The notes beneath the pieces are model-generated. The model saw only the letters and a list, made by a program, of their open reading frames with translations. It had not been told where the DNA came from and ran no database searches. A stretch of 64,000 nt of DNA, from assembly GCF_015277775.1 (NCBI RefSeq), contig NZ_CP063849.1:8757501-8821500 (forward strand), given 5' to 3'. Source of the stretch: Paludibaculum fermentans (GTDB taxonomy: Bacteria; Acidobacteriota; Terriglobia; Bryobacterales; Bryobacteraceae). Below are positions 6,992 through 14,842 of the stretch, in pieces. Numbering within the stretch: position 1 is the stretch's first letter; each line of letters starts with the position of its first letter. Position numbers and translations under genes: made by a program.

Positions 6992-8495
6992 CCACTGCTG
7001 TGCAAATTAGCCTCTCCGGCCCTCCTCCCACATTGCAGGCATTGAACATAGCAATAGCTTTGGCTTCCTGACGGAATCCTGGTTGCCGTGCCACTGCTGC
7101 GAGGTGTTACTGGGGTGGGCTCCTCCTGCTGTCCAAATTCGAGCCCACGTTCACCGGCATTCCTACGACTTTCTGGTTCTCACCGCGTTGTGCTGTCCAA
7201 TTTATAGGCCGAGGGGCAACTGCTCGGCCAGCACCAGAGACGGCGGAGCTTGGAATGGGTCATTCAGCCACGTCCAAAGGTCGCGGTGCACGAATAGCTG
7301 CTGCCGTAGCAAGGCGATCAGATTGGACAGGCTCCAACCGAAGGTGCTTTTCAGCTGCAGGTACTTCAGGATCAGTATCGCGATCAGCGCCGTCCAGATC
7401 TGGATCTGTACGGCATTCTCGCTGGTGCCAACAAAGGTTTTCACCTTCAGTCCCTGCTTCAGCGCCTTGAAAAATAGCTCAATTTTCCAGCGTTCCTTGT
7501 AGATTCTGGCGATGGTTCGGGCCGACAGCTTCAGGTTGTTGGTGACGAAGACCAGGGTCGCCTGCTTCTCCTCCACCCAAACTTCAATGCGCCGCAGGCA
7601 AGCCTCCGGGCCGATCTCCTGCTGGCTGGTGAGGAGAATCACCTCATCTCGCACAACGTCGGACCCGGCCGGTATCGGGCGGCTTTCGACCACCCCATAA
7701 CTGGCGCTGTCCTTCAGCCGCGTGACGAAGCTCACATGACTTCTGGTGAGTGCCAGCCACCAGTTGTAATCGGCGTAACCGCGGTCGAAGACGACCAGCG
7801 TGCCCGGGGCGAACTCCATCTGCCGGGCCTCCCGCACGTCGGCCCGCTTGCCTTCGGTGACGACGGCAAAACAAGGCAGGCAGCCGTCGTGGTCGAGTAC
7901 CAGATGCAGTTTGAGCGCACCCTTGGTTCGCCCGTAACGCGCCCAGTCGAAGGTCTCGGCGCACAATTCGATCATGCTGGCGTCGAGGCTCAGGAGCTTG
8001 TGCTTGAACCTGAACTTGTGCCGCGTGCGATGAGCGACTTCGGCTTGGCAGCGGGAAAGGGTTTGATAGAAGATCGCCTCATAGAGTTGCCATGGACGAT
8101 GCGCATTGGCATAGGAAAGAGTGGTGGTTTTCGGGCAGTTCGTCACGCCCAAGTGGAGGAGTTTGCCTTCCAGTGCGGCCAGGCCGCCGCAGATTTCACG
8201 CAGGCTCTGCGCGTGGGCGAGCTGACAGAAGAGCATGGCGACGAACTGTTGCCAGCAGGTGAAACCGCGAGCGTGGCGTTCTGCCTTGAACTCGCGGACG
8301 AGGGCGGCGAACTCGAGGCGGGGGAAGGTGTGCAAAATCTGGCTGAAGATGCTGGATACTCGAATCATGGCGGAGGGCTCCTTTGCGGTCGGTTTCAGTT
8401 TCTTGCGGAAACCTGAGCCAACCTATCAAAGCGAGTGCTCCGCCGTGCTGCTACACCTCATGCCGGTGGCTGCGGGCTAATTTGCACGGGAGTGG
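6992..8495 (-). mobile_element. IS4-family insertion sequence with inverted termini
   Basis: A single transposase gene is flanked by an inverted repeat: GTGCAAATTAGCC at 7000-7012 and GGCTAATTTGCAC at 8475-8487. With the outer CCACT on each side the repeat is about 21 bases with three mismatches. The left end is unusual because it lies about 190 bases past the transposase stop, and two related motifs (GCTGTCCAAATTCGAGCC near 7128 and GCTGTCCAATTTATAGGCC near 7191) lie in between. The true left end could be any of the three, though the outermost matches best. I found no target-site duplication. Confidence 0.6.
7202..8368 (-). CDS. IS4-family transposase (DUF4372 plus DDE domain)
   Basis: A 388-residue DDE transposase, apparently intact. 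The N-terminus has the DUF4372 pattern (FAALVREFKAERHARGFTCW, LAHAQSLREICGGL, LSYANAHRPW). The DDE core shows the first Asp in LSLDASMIEL, the second Asp in VVFDRGYADYNWW, and the Y-2-R-3-E-6-K signature in YKERWKIELFFKALKQGL. It catalyses cut-and-paste transposition of the element that carries it. AAGGAG lies 8 bases before the start at 8368. The gene is uninterrupted and all three catalytic acids are present, so the element may still be active. Confidence 0.92.
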   Translation of the reverse strand: MIRVSSIFSQILHTFPRLEFAALVREFKAERHARGFTCWQQFVAMLFCQLAHAQSLREICGGLAALEGKLLHLGVTNCPKTTTLSYANAHRPWQLYEAIFYQTLSRCQAEVAHRTRHKFRFKHKLLSLDASMIELCAETFDWARYGRTKGALKLHLVLDHDGCLPCFAVVTEGKRADVREARQMEFAPGTLVVFDRGYADYNWWLALTRSHVSFVTRLKDSASYGVVESRPIPAGSDVVRDEVILLTSQQEIGPEACLRRIEVWVEEKQATLVFVTNNLKLSARTIARIYKERWKIELFFKALKQGLKVKTFVGTSENAVQIQIWTALIAILILKYLQLKSTFGWSLSNLIALLRQQLFVHRDLWTWLNDPFQAPPSLVLAEQLPLGL

Positions 8496-8579
8496 TTCTC
8501 CACAGCATTGGCATCGTTCTTATCTTAGCGGGAGAAGAGCCTGGCCAGCGCAACGAAGATTCCGAATAGGATTCTTTTC

Positions 8580-8613
8580 AGAGTGACAGGTGGACGTCCT
8601 GGTACGTCACTCT
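8580..8613. repeat. REP-like palindrome next to RAYT fragment
   Basis: AGAGTGAC (8580-8587) pairs perfectly with GTCACTCT (8606-8613), and the centre contains the palindrome GGACGTCC (8592-8599). It lies about 50 bases upstream of a RAYT start, where REP sequences are normally found. Its reverse complement matches the sequence at 9057-9076, where the group II intron begins. Confidence 0.65.
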
Positions 8614-8661
8614 CGCATTTGGGTGAGCAAAAATCATTCTATAGCGTATAGATTGATCAGA

Positions 8662-8817
8662 ATGCCTCGATCCACTCAACTCATTGCGTCAGGTCTACCG
8701 CATCACACTACCCAACGTGGTGCCGACCGCCAATTGGTGTTCGAGTCCCGCCGTGACCTGCTGACATACCTGCGCTTGATACGGAAACAGGCGGCAGCCA
8801 GGAAAAAATCGAGTTAA
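8662..8817 (+). pseudogene. N-terminal fragment of a REP-associated tyrosine transposase
   Basis: The frame from ATG 8662 reads MPRSTQLIASGLPHHTTQRG, then RQLVFESRRDLLTYLRLIRKQ. This is the conserved opening of RAYT proteins (MPR...GxPHHVTQRG...VFxxxxDxxxYLxLL). The frame ends after 51 residues, before the HUH motif and catalytic Tyr. The gene is truncated, leaving a RAYT start bracketed by REP-like palindromes at 8580-8613 and 9057-9076. Confidence 0.7.
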
Positions 8818-9056
8818 GAGCGCTGGGCCGTGCAACACACACTCTTCAGCCGTTTGCGGATCAGGCGTTTCGGGCGGAAATGCAAGTGCAACGGGTGGTG
8901 CTGTGGGCGAAGGTGTCCGAAGAGCCGGCCCCGGCGAGGGAGGTTGAGCTACTGAGAGCAGGATCGTGAATGATGGGGAGCCGATGTGATCGGAGGTGGT
9001 TGCGCTGAGTCGAATACTGGAGTGTATTCTCTGGAAATATATGCTGACAAATCGAA
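8818..9056. other. sequence between RAYT fragment and intron-bearing REP
   Basis: No recognised gene. A short plus frame reads FADQAFRAEMQVQRVVLWAK and ends at a TGA near 8969; it could be the tail of an unidentified decayed gene, but nothing supports a name. Confidence 0.35.
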
Positions 9057-9076
9057 AGTGACAGTCCAGGACGTCC
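9057..9076 (+). repeat. left part of REP-like palindrome interrupted by the intron
   Basis: AGTGACAGTCCAGGACGTCC matches the reverse complement of the REP-like element at 8580-8613 at 17 of 20 positions. The match stops exactly where the intron begins. The first bases after the intron (ACCT, 10993-10996) continue the expected REP sequence. Confidence 0.6.
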
Positions 9077-10992
9077 GTGCGCCGGGATAAACCGGCATGC
9101 AGTAGGGAATGAGAGAGTCCCACAGGAAAGGAATAGCGAACCACCTGGCCTCGAGTCTTGCGGGGCGCGTCGTGAGGCGCGAGTCGAAGCGTAGACAGAG
9201 GTATCAGTGGGCTGGGTATTGAGCTTCGAGAATGAATTCTGGGATGCCGACCCTGTGGACGTTAGGGGAAGGCTACACGCCGGCAGTCGATAGCGCGAGA
9301 CCTCCGGTGATCCCACGTAGTCGTAGACCCCAGGCACGCTGAGAAACTGCATGCACGAGAACCGGGAGACCTCGTCGCTGGCTGCACGGAAACGGAGCAG
9401 TCCGGCCGGTGAAGGCGGCAGCCGCAAGACCGGCATGAATGGCGATGAGGAGTCGGATTGCGCCGTAGTATCGATGAACCCCTCGAACAAAGCAACGGAG
9501 CAACAGGCCGAAGCCGCGGAGAGGGAGGAGAAAAGGGCGCGAACCAAGGAGAACACTGACCCGACCAACACACCACCGGCACAGGACGGGAGAGGGGTGT
9601 CACAGGGTTTGGCCGGTGTGCGCAAAGTAGCGAAGGAAAGGAAGCAGGAGCAGTTCACCACGCTGCTGCACCATCTGACGCATGATCTGCTACGGACGAG
9701 TTTTTACGCGTTAAAGAAGAACGCGGCGCCGGGAGTGGACGGAGTCACGTGGCAGCAGTACGAGGAAGGGCTGGAAGGGCGGCTTGCCGATCTGAAAGAC
9801 CGGATTCACCGGGGAGCGTACCGGGCGCAGCCTTCAAGACGGATCTACATACCGAAGGCGGACGGGCGGAAACGCCCGATCGGAATTGCGGCGCTGGAGG
9901 ACAAGATTGTTCAACAGTCCGTGGTGACCATCCTCAATGAAATATACGAGGTGGACTTTCGGGGATTCAGCTATGGGTTTCGGCCCGGGCGGAGTCCGCA
10001 CCAGGCGCTGGATGCCTTGAGTGTGGGCATCCGCCGGAAGAAGGTGAACTGGGTTCTGGATGCGGACATTCGCGGGTTCTTCGACCAAATGAGCCACGAA
10101 TGGACGATCAAATTCATCCAACACCGAGTCGCCGATACGCGCATTCTGCGCCTGATCCAGAAATGGTTGAAGGCTGGAGTGAGCGAGGAGGGCGAGTGGT
10201 CGGAAACGAAGGTAGGCACTCCGCAAGGGGCGGTGATTTCGCCGTTGCTGGCGAACGTATACCTGCACTACGTGTTCGACCTGTGGGTGGAGGCATGGCG
10301 CAAGAGGACGGCGGAGGGCGACATGCTCGTCGTCCGCTACGCGGACGATCTTGTGGTGGGGTTTCAGCATCGGGAAGAAGTCGAGCGATTTCTGGAGTAC
10401 TTCCAGGCAAGGCTGGCGAAATTCGGGTTGGAATTGCACCCAGAAAAGACGCGACTGATCGAGTTTGGTAGATTCGCTCAGAACAACCGGCAGCAGTGTG
10501 GTGAAGGCGAACCGGAGAGCTTCACGTTTCTGGGGTTCACGCACCAGTGTGGGCGCAACAGTCTCGGGCGATTCACTATCTGGCGGCGCACGGCGAGGAA
10601 GCGCTTGGAGGCAAAACTGCAGCAAGTTAAGCAGACGCTTCGCGAGCGGATGCACGAACCGGTGCCGAAAGTGGGAGAGTGGCTCGGGCGCGTGCTTAAC
10701 GGTTTCTACCAATACCATGCAGTGCCGGGCAACTGGGCGAGCCTGGACCGATTCCGCGAGCGCATCGGACGTTATTGGTGGCGCGTATTAAAACGGCGCA
10801 GCCAGAAAGCCCGAGTGAGCGCGGCGCGGGCAACTCGACTCTTCGAGCGCTGGCTGCCGCGCCCCCGGCTACTGCATCCACATCCAGCAGTACGCTTTGA
10901 CGCCAGATATCCAAGGTAGGAGCCGTATGCGTGAGCAGCGCCAGTACGGATCTGTGCGGGGGGCGACCAGCAATGGCCGTCCCTACCGCGAC
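9077..10992 (+). mobile_element. group II intron with encoded reverse transcriptase
   Basis: The 5' end reads GTGCGCCGGG, a normal group II start. Domain V is at 10920-10952: GAGCCGTA pairs with TACGGATC and the AGC triad is present. Domain VI follows, and the intron ends in CCCTACCGCGAC with a candidate branch-point A 8 bases from the 3' end. A candidate EBS1, GGACGT (9257-9262), is exactly complementary to ACGTCC (9071-9076) immediately upstream of the 5' junction. That fixes the boundary and suggests a recognised homing site. The reverse transcriptase lies in the expected position. The element appears complete and may be mobile. Confidence 0.8.
9435..10919 (+). CDS. ltrA: group II intron reverse transcriptase/maturase
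   Basis: An intron-encoded protein of about 494 residues from the ATG at 9435. The frame is open from 9351 and an ATG at 9474 is also possible. Reverse transcriptase blocks are clear: KNAAPGVDGVTWQQYEEGLE, YIPKADGRKRPIGIAALEDK, FSYGFRPGRSPHQALDAL, VLDADIRGFFDQMSHEW, GTPQGAVISPLLANVYLHY, and the catalytic YADD near residues 302-305 (VVRYADDLVVGF). The maturase (X) region follows. The protein ends shortly after (HPAVRFDARYPR) with no HNH endonuclease, so it should retrohome by using nicked or single-stranded DNA at hairpin targets. It binds its own intron RNA for splicing and reverse-transcribes it. Confidence 0.92.
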   Translation: MNGDEESDCAVVSMNPSNKATEQQAEAAEREEKRARTKENTDPTNTPPAQDGRGVSQGLAGVRKVAKERKQEQFTTLLHHLTHDLLRTSFYALKKNAAPGVDGVTWQQYEEGLEGRLADLKDRIHRGAYRAQPSRRIYIPKADGRKRPIGIAALEDKIVQQSVVTILNEIYEVDFRGFSYGFRPGRSPHQALDALSVGIRRKKVNWVLDADIRGFFDQMSHEWTIKFIQHRVADTRILRLIQKWLKAGVSEEGEWSETKVGTPQGAVISPLLANVYLHYVFDLWVEAWRKRTAEGDMLVVRYADDLVVGFQHREEVERFLEYFQARLAKFGLELHPEKTRLIEFGRFAQNNRQQCGEGEPESFTFLGFTHQCGRNSLGRFTIWRRTARKRLEAKLQQVKQTLRERMHEPVPKVGEWLGRVLNGFYQYHAVPGNWASLDRFRERIGRYWWRVLKRRSQKARVSAARATRLFERWLPRPRLLHPHPAVRFDARYPR

Positions 10993-11004
10993 ACCTTTCC
11001 CACT

Positions 11005-11172
11005 TCACAGAGCGCTGACCGGCTTGTCGCCGTCCGCTGCCTTCGCAGGGTTTGCTTTGCCGGTGACCATGGATTCCGGGAGTGTCGTGGCCGCTTTGGC
11101 TTGGGCCGCCGTTTGCTTTGCCGGTTTCCGGACTGTGGGCTTGGCCGTAATGTCTGCTTTGCGGGCTGGCAT
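11005..11172 (-). pseudogene. deleted copy of the DUF1801 gene
   Basis: The region 11000-11291 is a diverged direct repeat of 4774-5157 and includes the promoter, ribosome-binding region and the basic N-terminal tail (MPARKADITAKPTVRKPAKQ). Relative to the intact gene, about 95 bases are missing after GDKP. The junction shifts the frame, so the reading ends at VSAL. Only bases matching CCCACTTCACAGAGCG of the distal part remain, next to the 3' end of the intron-bearing REP region. No functional product is expected. Confidence 0.75.
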
Positions 11173-11321
11173 AGTTGTCTCCTGCACCTCCGCAGTCTGT
11201 TGGCCTAACTCCTGTTTAGGCTGACCTGGATCAAATCGACCCTGGTTGGCCCAAGACGAAACCGCCAGCGGCGGGCCGGGAAGGGGCCGGAACTGCTTCG
11301 TGTGCATTGTTCTGCCGCTTT

Positions 11322-12125
11322 CTATTTATTGAGCAGGGCTCCGCCCATCCTCTCTCCAATCATCTGCATGCAGAATGGCGTCTTGGCGTTCGGGGCACCT
11401 TGGCAATGAACGCTTCGTGTGTTCGCGGCTTCTGGCTCAGTGGGAATGCGATGGCTAGTGTCAAAAGGATAGAACACCGGGATTCCCCAATTGTAGGCAA
11501 ACCATGGATCCGATCTCAGGACAATCGAGATGAGGCGCACATTCAAGCCTCGAAACCTCCTCCAGATTGCGTTCGCAGCAGCCTGATCAAGGGGGCCATG
11601 GATCCTGGCATAAAGAAAGAGATCCGGTACGGGGTCAGTCGATGTCGGGGCGCTTCTGGTGATGTGCACAATATCCGCAAAGACGCCGTCTTCTTCGACA
11701 TTCAGGATCTCATCGCCGGAGACTGACTTCCGGTATACACCACCAAACTTATCTCTCACTTGCAGAACGGATGCACCTCTGAAGGAGATGTACCTCCCTA
11801 TTGACCAGTCCCGCGCCGTGGCCGCGTCATACATTGTCACCCAGTCACTAAATACTCGCCGCATGGTAACAGTGTCTTTCCAAAACAGAGATGCTTCCTC
11901 TTTCGACACAAAGAACCATACAACGAGCAATCCCGGATGCCTCGCTGCCTCCTCTTTTCCTATCAGCTCAAGTCGCTTCGGGCTAAATTCCGGAGCTGGG
12001 ACAATGCGTTGCTGCGTGAAAACCTCATCTGATGCCTGAGCCTGAGCAGATAAATGGAGGCAGCAGATGGCCATCAGTAGGGTAGTAGCCAGGAGGCGGA
12101 TGAAGTTCAGTTGTGTGTACCGCAT
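11322..12125 (-). CDS. secreted hypothetical protein, 267 residues
   Basis: The N-terminus is a typical Sec signal: basic start, hydrophobic core LLATTLLMAICCLHLSA and an Ala-rich cleavage zone near residues 27-31. The mature part (about 235 residues) has no family pattern that I recognise. It is rich in aromatic residues (VVWFFVSKEEASLFW, DLFLYARIHGPLDQAAANAI) and has a Cys pair near the C-terminus (HCQGAPNAKTPFCMQ) that could form a disulfide, consistent with export. It stands between the truncated DUF1801 copy and xylulokinase, with no clear operon partner. Confidence 0.65.
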   Translation of the reverse strand: MRYTQLNFIRLLATTLLMAICCLHLSAQAQASDEVFTQQRIVPAPEFSPKRLELIGKEEAARHPGLLVVWFFVSKEEASLFWKDTVTMRRVFSDWVTMYDAATARDWSIGRYISFRGASVLQVRDKFGGVYRKSVSGDEILNVEEDGVFADIVHITRSAPTSTDPVPDLFLYARIHGPLDQAAANAIWRRFRGLNVRLISIVLRSDPWFAYNWGIPVFYPFDTSHRIPTEPEAANTRSVHCQGAPNAKTPFCMQMIGERMGGALLNK

Positions 12126-12316
12126 TTCTCAGTAAGCGACGAGCACAAATTCAGAGATCCAGACCTGATACGGTTCAAGTAAAGCCATGCCGCCATTCGC
12201 CCGATGCGATGTTATCACCGCCGCCTTCCCGATCCTATGTCTTCCAGGCCCCAATGCAAATCGGGCGGCCAACCCGTTGTCCGGATCGCCGCCCGATGGT
12301 GTGCCTACCGGCAGAA

Positions 12317-13813
12317 CTACGCCAGTTGGTGAATCAGCCCGTACACCGGCTTCAGCGTCGGATACAACACGCTGAACACCTCATACCCGCGGTCGTAGGC
12401 CGCCGATTCGTGCACGCTGGGGATCAGGCAATCCTTTTCCTTCACCGCTGCTTCGCACAGCTCTTCCACGTTCTTGTACTCACCCGCCGACGCCAGGGCC
12501 AGCAAGGCTGCGCCGTAGGCCGAGCCTTCGGAATTCTCCAGCGTCGAAATGCCGCGCCGGAAAATGTCGGCCAGCATCTGCCGCCAGAAGAGGCTCTTGG
12601 CGCCGCCACCGGAGGCACGCACCGAATTCACTTCCACGGCCATGCCTTCGATCACGCCCAGGCAATCCTTGAGGCTGTAGCTCACGCCTTCGATGATCGA
12701 CCGCACCAGGTCGCCCCGCCCATGCTTGGCCGTCAAGCCGATCCAGCCGCCGCGCGCGATCGCGTCCAGGTGCGGGGTCCGCTCGCCCATCAGGTAAGGC
12801 AGCCAGTACAGCCCGTGCGACAGCGGTGGAGCCTGCTGGGCTTCGGCTACCAGGTCGTCATACTCCACGCCTGGAGCGAAGTGATTGCGGAACCATTGCA
12901 GGCTGAGGCCCGCTCCCTGCGTCACGCCCATTACGTGCCACTTGCCGCGCACCGCGTGGCAGAAGGTGTGGACCCGGCCCGTCGGGTCATATTGCGGACG
13001 GTCCAGGTACGCGAAGACCACGCCCGAGGTGCCAATCGTGCACGACGCCACACCGCTCTTCACAATGCCATTGCCGATGCCGCTGGCCGCCTGGTCGCCC
13101 GCGCCGCCCACCACCGGAGTTCCTTCCTTCAAGCCCGTGGCGGCGGCCGCCGCCTTGCTGATGGTCCCGCTGACGTCCACCGACTCTTTCACTTCCGGCA
13201 GCAGCGAGGAATCCAGCTTCAGCCGCTCGATCATCGGTCCGGACCAACGCCGCGTCACGACATCCAGCAGGCCCGTGCCCGAGGCATCGCTGACTTCCGT
13301 GGCGTGCTCGCCCGTGAGCATAAACCGCACGTAGTCCTTGGGCAGCAGCATCTTCTTCGCTTTTTCGAAGTTCGCCGGCTCGTTGTCGCGCACCCACAGC
13401 AGTTTCGGCAGCGTGAAGCCGGTGAGCATCGGATTCGCGGTGTGCGCCACCACATTGGCCTTGCCCACCGTCTGGTTGATGGCGTCCACCTGCGGCTGGC
13501 TGCGCTGGTCGCACCAGATCAGGGCCGGACGGACCACTTCGTTCTTCTCGTCCAGCAGCACCAGGCCGTGCATCTGGCCGGACAACCCGACGGCCTTCAC
13601 TTCCGCGCCCGAGACGCCGGCTTCCTTCAGGACACCCTGCACCGCCTTCTGCGCCGCGGCCCACCAGTCCTCCGGGCATTGCTCGGCCCACAGCGGCCGT
13701 TCCATCTTCATCGCTTCGTGAGGTGCCGTGAAGCCCGCCTTCACCTTGCCTTGTGCATCCACCAACAGGGCCCGGCTGCCGCCCGTGCCGATATCAATTC
13801 CAAGCCAATACAT
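12317..13813 (-). CDS. xylB: xylulokinase
   Basis: A 498-residue FGGY-family sugar kinase, the usual length for XylB. The N-terminal phosphate-binding segment is WLGIDIGTGGSRALLVD. The xylulokinase-specific features are AVGLSGQMHGLVLLD and LIWCDQRSQPQVDAI, followed by VVGGAGDQAASGIGNGI around the catalytic Asp and the C-terminal nucleotide-binding block VRASGGGAKSLFWRQML. It phosphorylates D-xylulose with ATP to xylulose 5-phosphate for the pentose phosphate pathway. AAAGGA lies before the start at 13813. The ROK glucokinase ends 16 bases upstream, so the two are very probably co-transcribed as a sugar-phosphorylation pair. No xylose isomerase gene is visible beside it. Confidence 0.93.
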   Translation of the reverse strand: MYWLGIDIGTGGSRALLVDAQGKVKAGFTAPHEAMKMERPLWAEQCPEDWWAAAQKAVQGVLKEAGVSGAEVKAVGLSGQMHGLVLLDEKNEVVRPALIWCDQRSQPQVDAINQTVGKANVVAHTANPMLTGFTLPKLLWVRDNEPANFEKAKKMLLPKDYVRFMLTGEHATEVSDASGTGLLDVVTRRWSGPMIERLKLDSSLLPEVKESVDVSGTISKAAAAATGLKEGTPVVGGAGDQAASGIGNGIVKSGVASCTIGTSGVVFAYLDRPQYDPTGRVHTFCHAVRGKWHVMGVTQGAGLSLQWFRNHFAPGVEYDDLVAEAQQAPPLSHGLYWLPYLMGERTPHLDAIARGGWIGLTAKHGRGDLVRSIIEGVSYSLKDCLGVIEGMAVEVNSVRASGGGAKSLFWRQMLADIFRRGISTLENSEGSAYGAALLALASAGEYKNVEELCEAAVKEKDCLIPSVHESAAYDRGYEVFSVLYPTLKPVYGLIHQLA

Positions 13814-13829
13814 AGTGATGAATCCTTTG

Positions 13830-14786
13830 CTAAGTCTCTGCGCGCTTCAGCTCACCCGAACATTGGAAAGGCAGATAGGCCGCGCCATACAGCCCTGCTT
13901 CACCGCCAAGGGTTGCTCTTTCAATCCTTGTCTTGGTGTTGCGGTAAGTGAAACTGCGCTTCTCCACTTCCCGGAAGATCGCCGGGGCAAACAAATCCCA
14001 TGCCGGCAGCGGTCCGCCGCTCAACAGGTATAACGGAAAATTGAAGATGTTGATCAGATTACCGATGGCGATGCCCAGCGCCGTGCCCATCAGCTCAAAC
14101 ACGTGGCGGGCTTTCTTCGCGTCCTCACCCTCGCCCATGGCGATCTGATAGATGTCCTTCGACGTCGGATTGTCGCCGAGATGCAGCAGCCGGCCCATCG
14201 ACGCCACGGCCGTGGCCGACGCGTGCTTCTCCAGGCAGCCTTCGTTGCCGCAGCCACACGGATTGCCGCCGGGAATCACCGTCATGTGGCCCAGTTCCGC
14301 TGCCATGCCGACAAAGCCGTGCAGGATCCGCCCATCGGAAATGATTCCGCCACCGATGCCTGTCCCGAGTGTCAGCAGTACCAGGTCGTTCACGTCCTGG
14401 CCCGCGCCCAGCCACTTCTCGCCCAGCGCGGCGGCGTTGGCGTCGTTCTCGAGGATCACGGGCTTGCCCAGCTTTTCGCTCAGGTCGTCCCGGAGGGGGA
14501 AACCATCGAAAGCGGGCAGGTTGTTCGAGCCGACGATCAGGCCTTTTTTTAGTTCGATAAAGCCCGGGACCGCCACTCCGATCCCCGCCAGCTTGTCCTG
14601 GCCGAACTCGTCCCGCAGGGCCCGGATTGCCAGGACGATGTCTTCAATCACCGCCTCCCGGCCTTCCCGCAAGTTGGTCTTTCCGGAGCTCTTACCTAGC
14701 TGTTTTCCGTCGGAATCGATGGCCGCGGCCCGAAGGTTTGTACCCCCCAGGTCGACTCCAATCGAGTAGCGGTTCGTCGTCACCAT
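13830..14786 (-). CDS. ROK-family glucokinase
   Basis: A 318-residue ROK sugar kinase from the start at 14786; a frame six codons longer from 14804 exists. The ATP-binding motif is SIGVDLGGTNLRAAAID. The sugar-binding and catalytic region is LENDANAAALGEKWLGAG, with the catalytic Asp in NDANAAA. The ROK zinc site GNPCGCGNEGCLEKHAS is complete (His in GHMTV, then three Cys). There is no N-terminal helix-turn-helix, so it is an enzyme and not a ROK repressor. It should phosphorylate glucose or a related hexose at C6. It is followed 16 bases later by xylB. Confidence 0.88.
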   Translation of the reverse strand: MVTTNRYSIGVDLGGTNLRAAAIDSDGKQLGKSSGKTNLREGREAVIEDIVLAIRALRDEFGQDKLAGIGVAVPGFIELKKGLIVGSNNLPAFDGFPLRDDLSEKLGKPVILENDANAAALGEKWLGAGQDVNDLVLLTLGTGIGGGIISDGRILHGFVGMAAELGHMTVIPGGNPCGCGNEGCLEKHASATAVASMGRLLHLGDNPTSKDIYQIAMGEGEDAKKARHVFELMGTALGIAIGNLINIFNFPLYLLSGGPLPAWDLFAPAIFREVEKRSFTYRNTKTRIERATLGGEAGLYGAAYLPFQCSGELKRAET

Positions 14787-14842
14787 GAAGCCGCATGATA
14801 ACAAACTCGATGGTCCGAATTTAACCGAACCCGCGATTCCTG

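Noticed and set aside
6980-8510. Target-site duplication for the IS4 element
   Set aside because: I compared the bases outside each terminus and found no convincing direct repeat of the usual length.
2973-8817. Idea that the two RAYT fragments are halves of one gene split by insertions
   Set aside because: The C-terminal piece lies upstream of the N-terminal piece on the same strand, which a simple insertion cannot give.
12113-13951. 612-codon plus-strand frame
   Set aside because: Antisense to xylB and its flanks, and rich in Arg/His/Gln as expected for a shadow frame.
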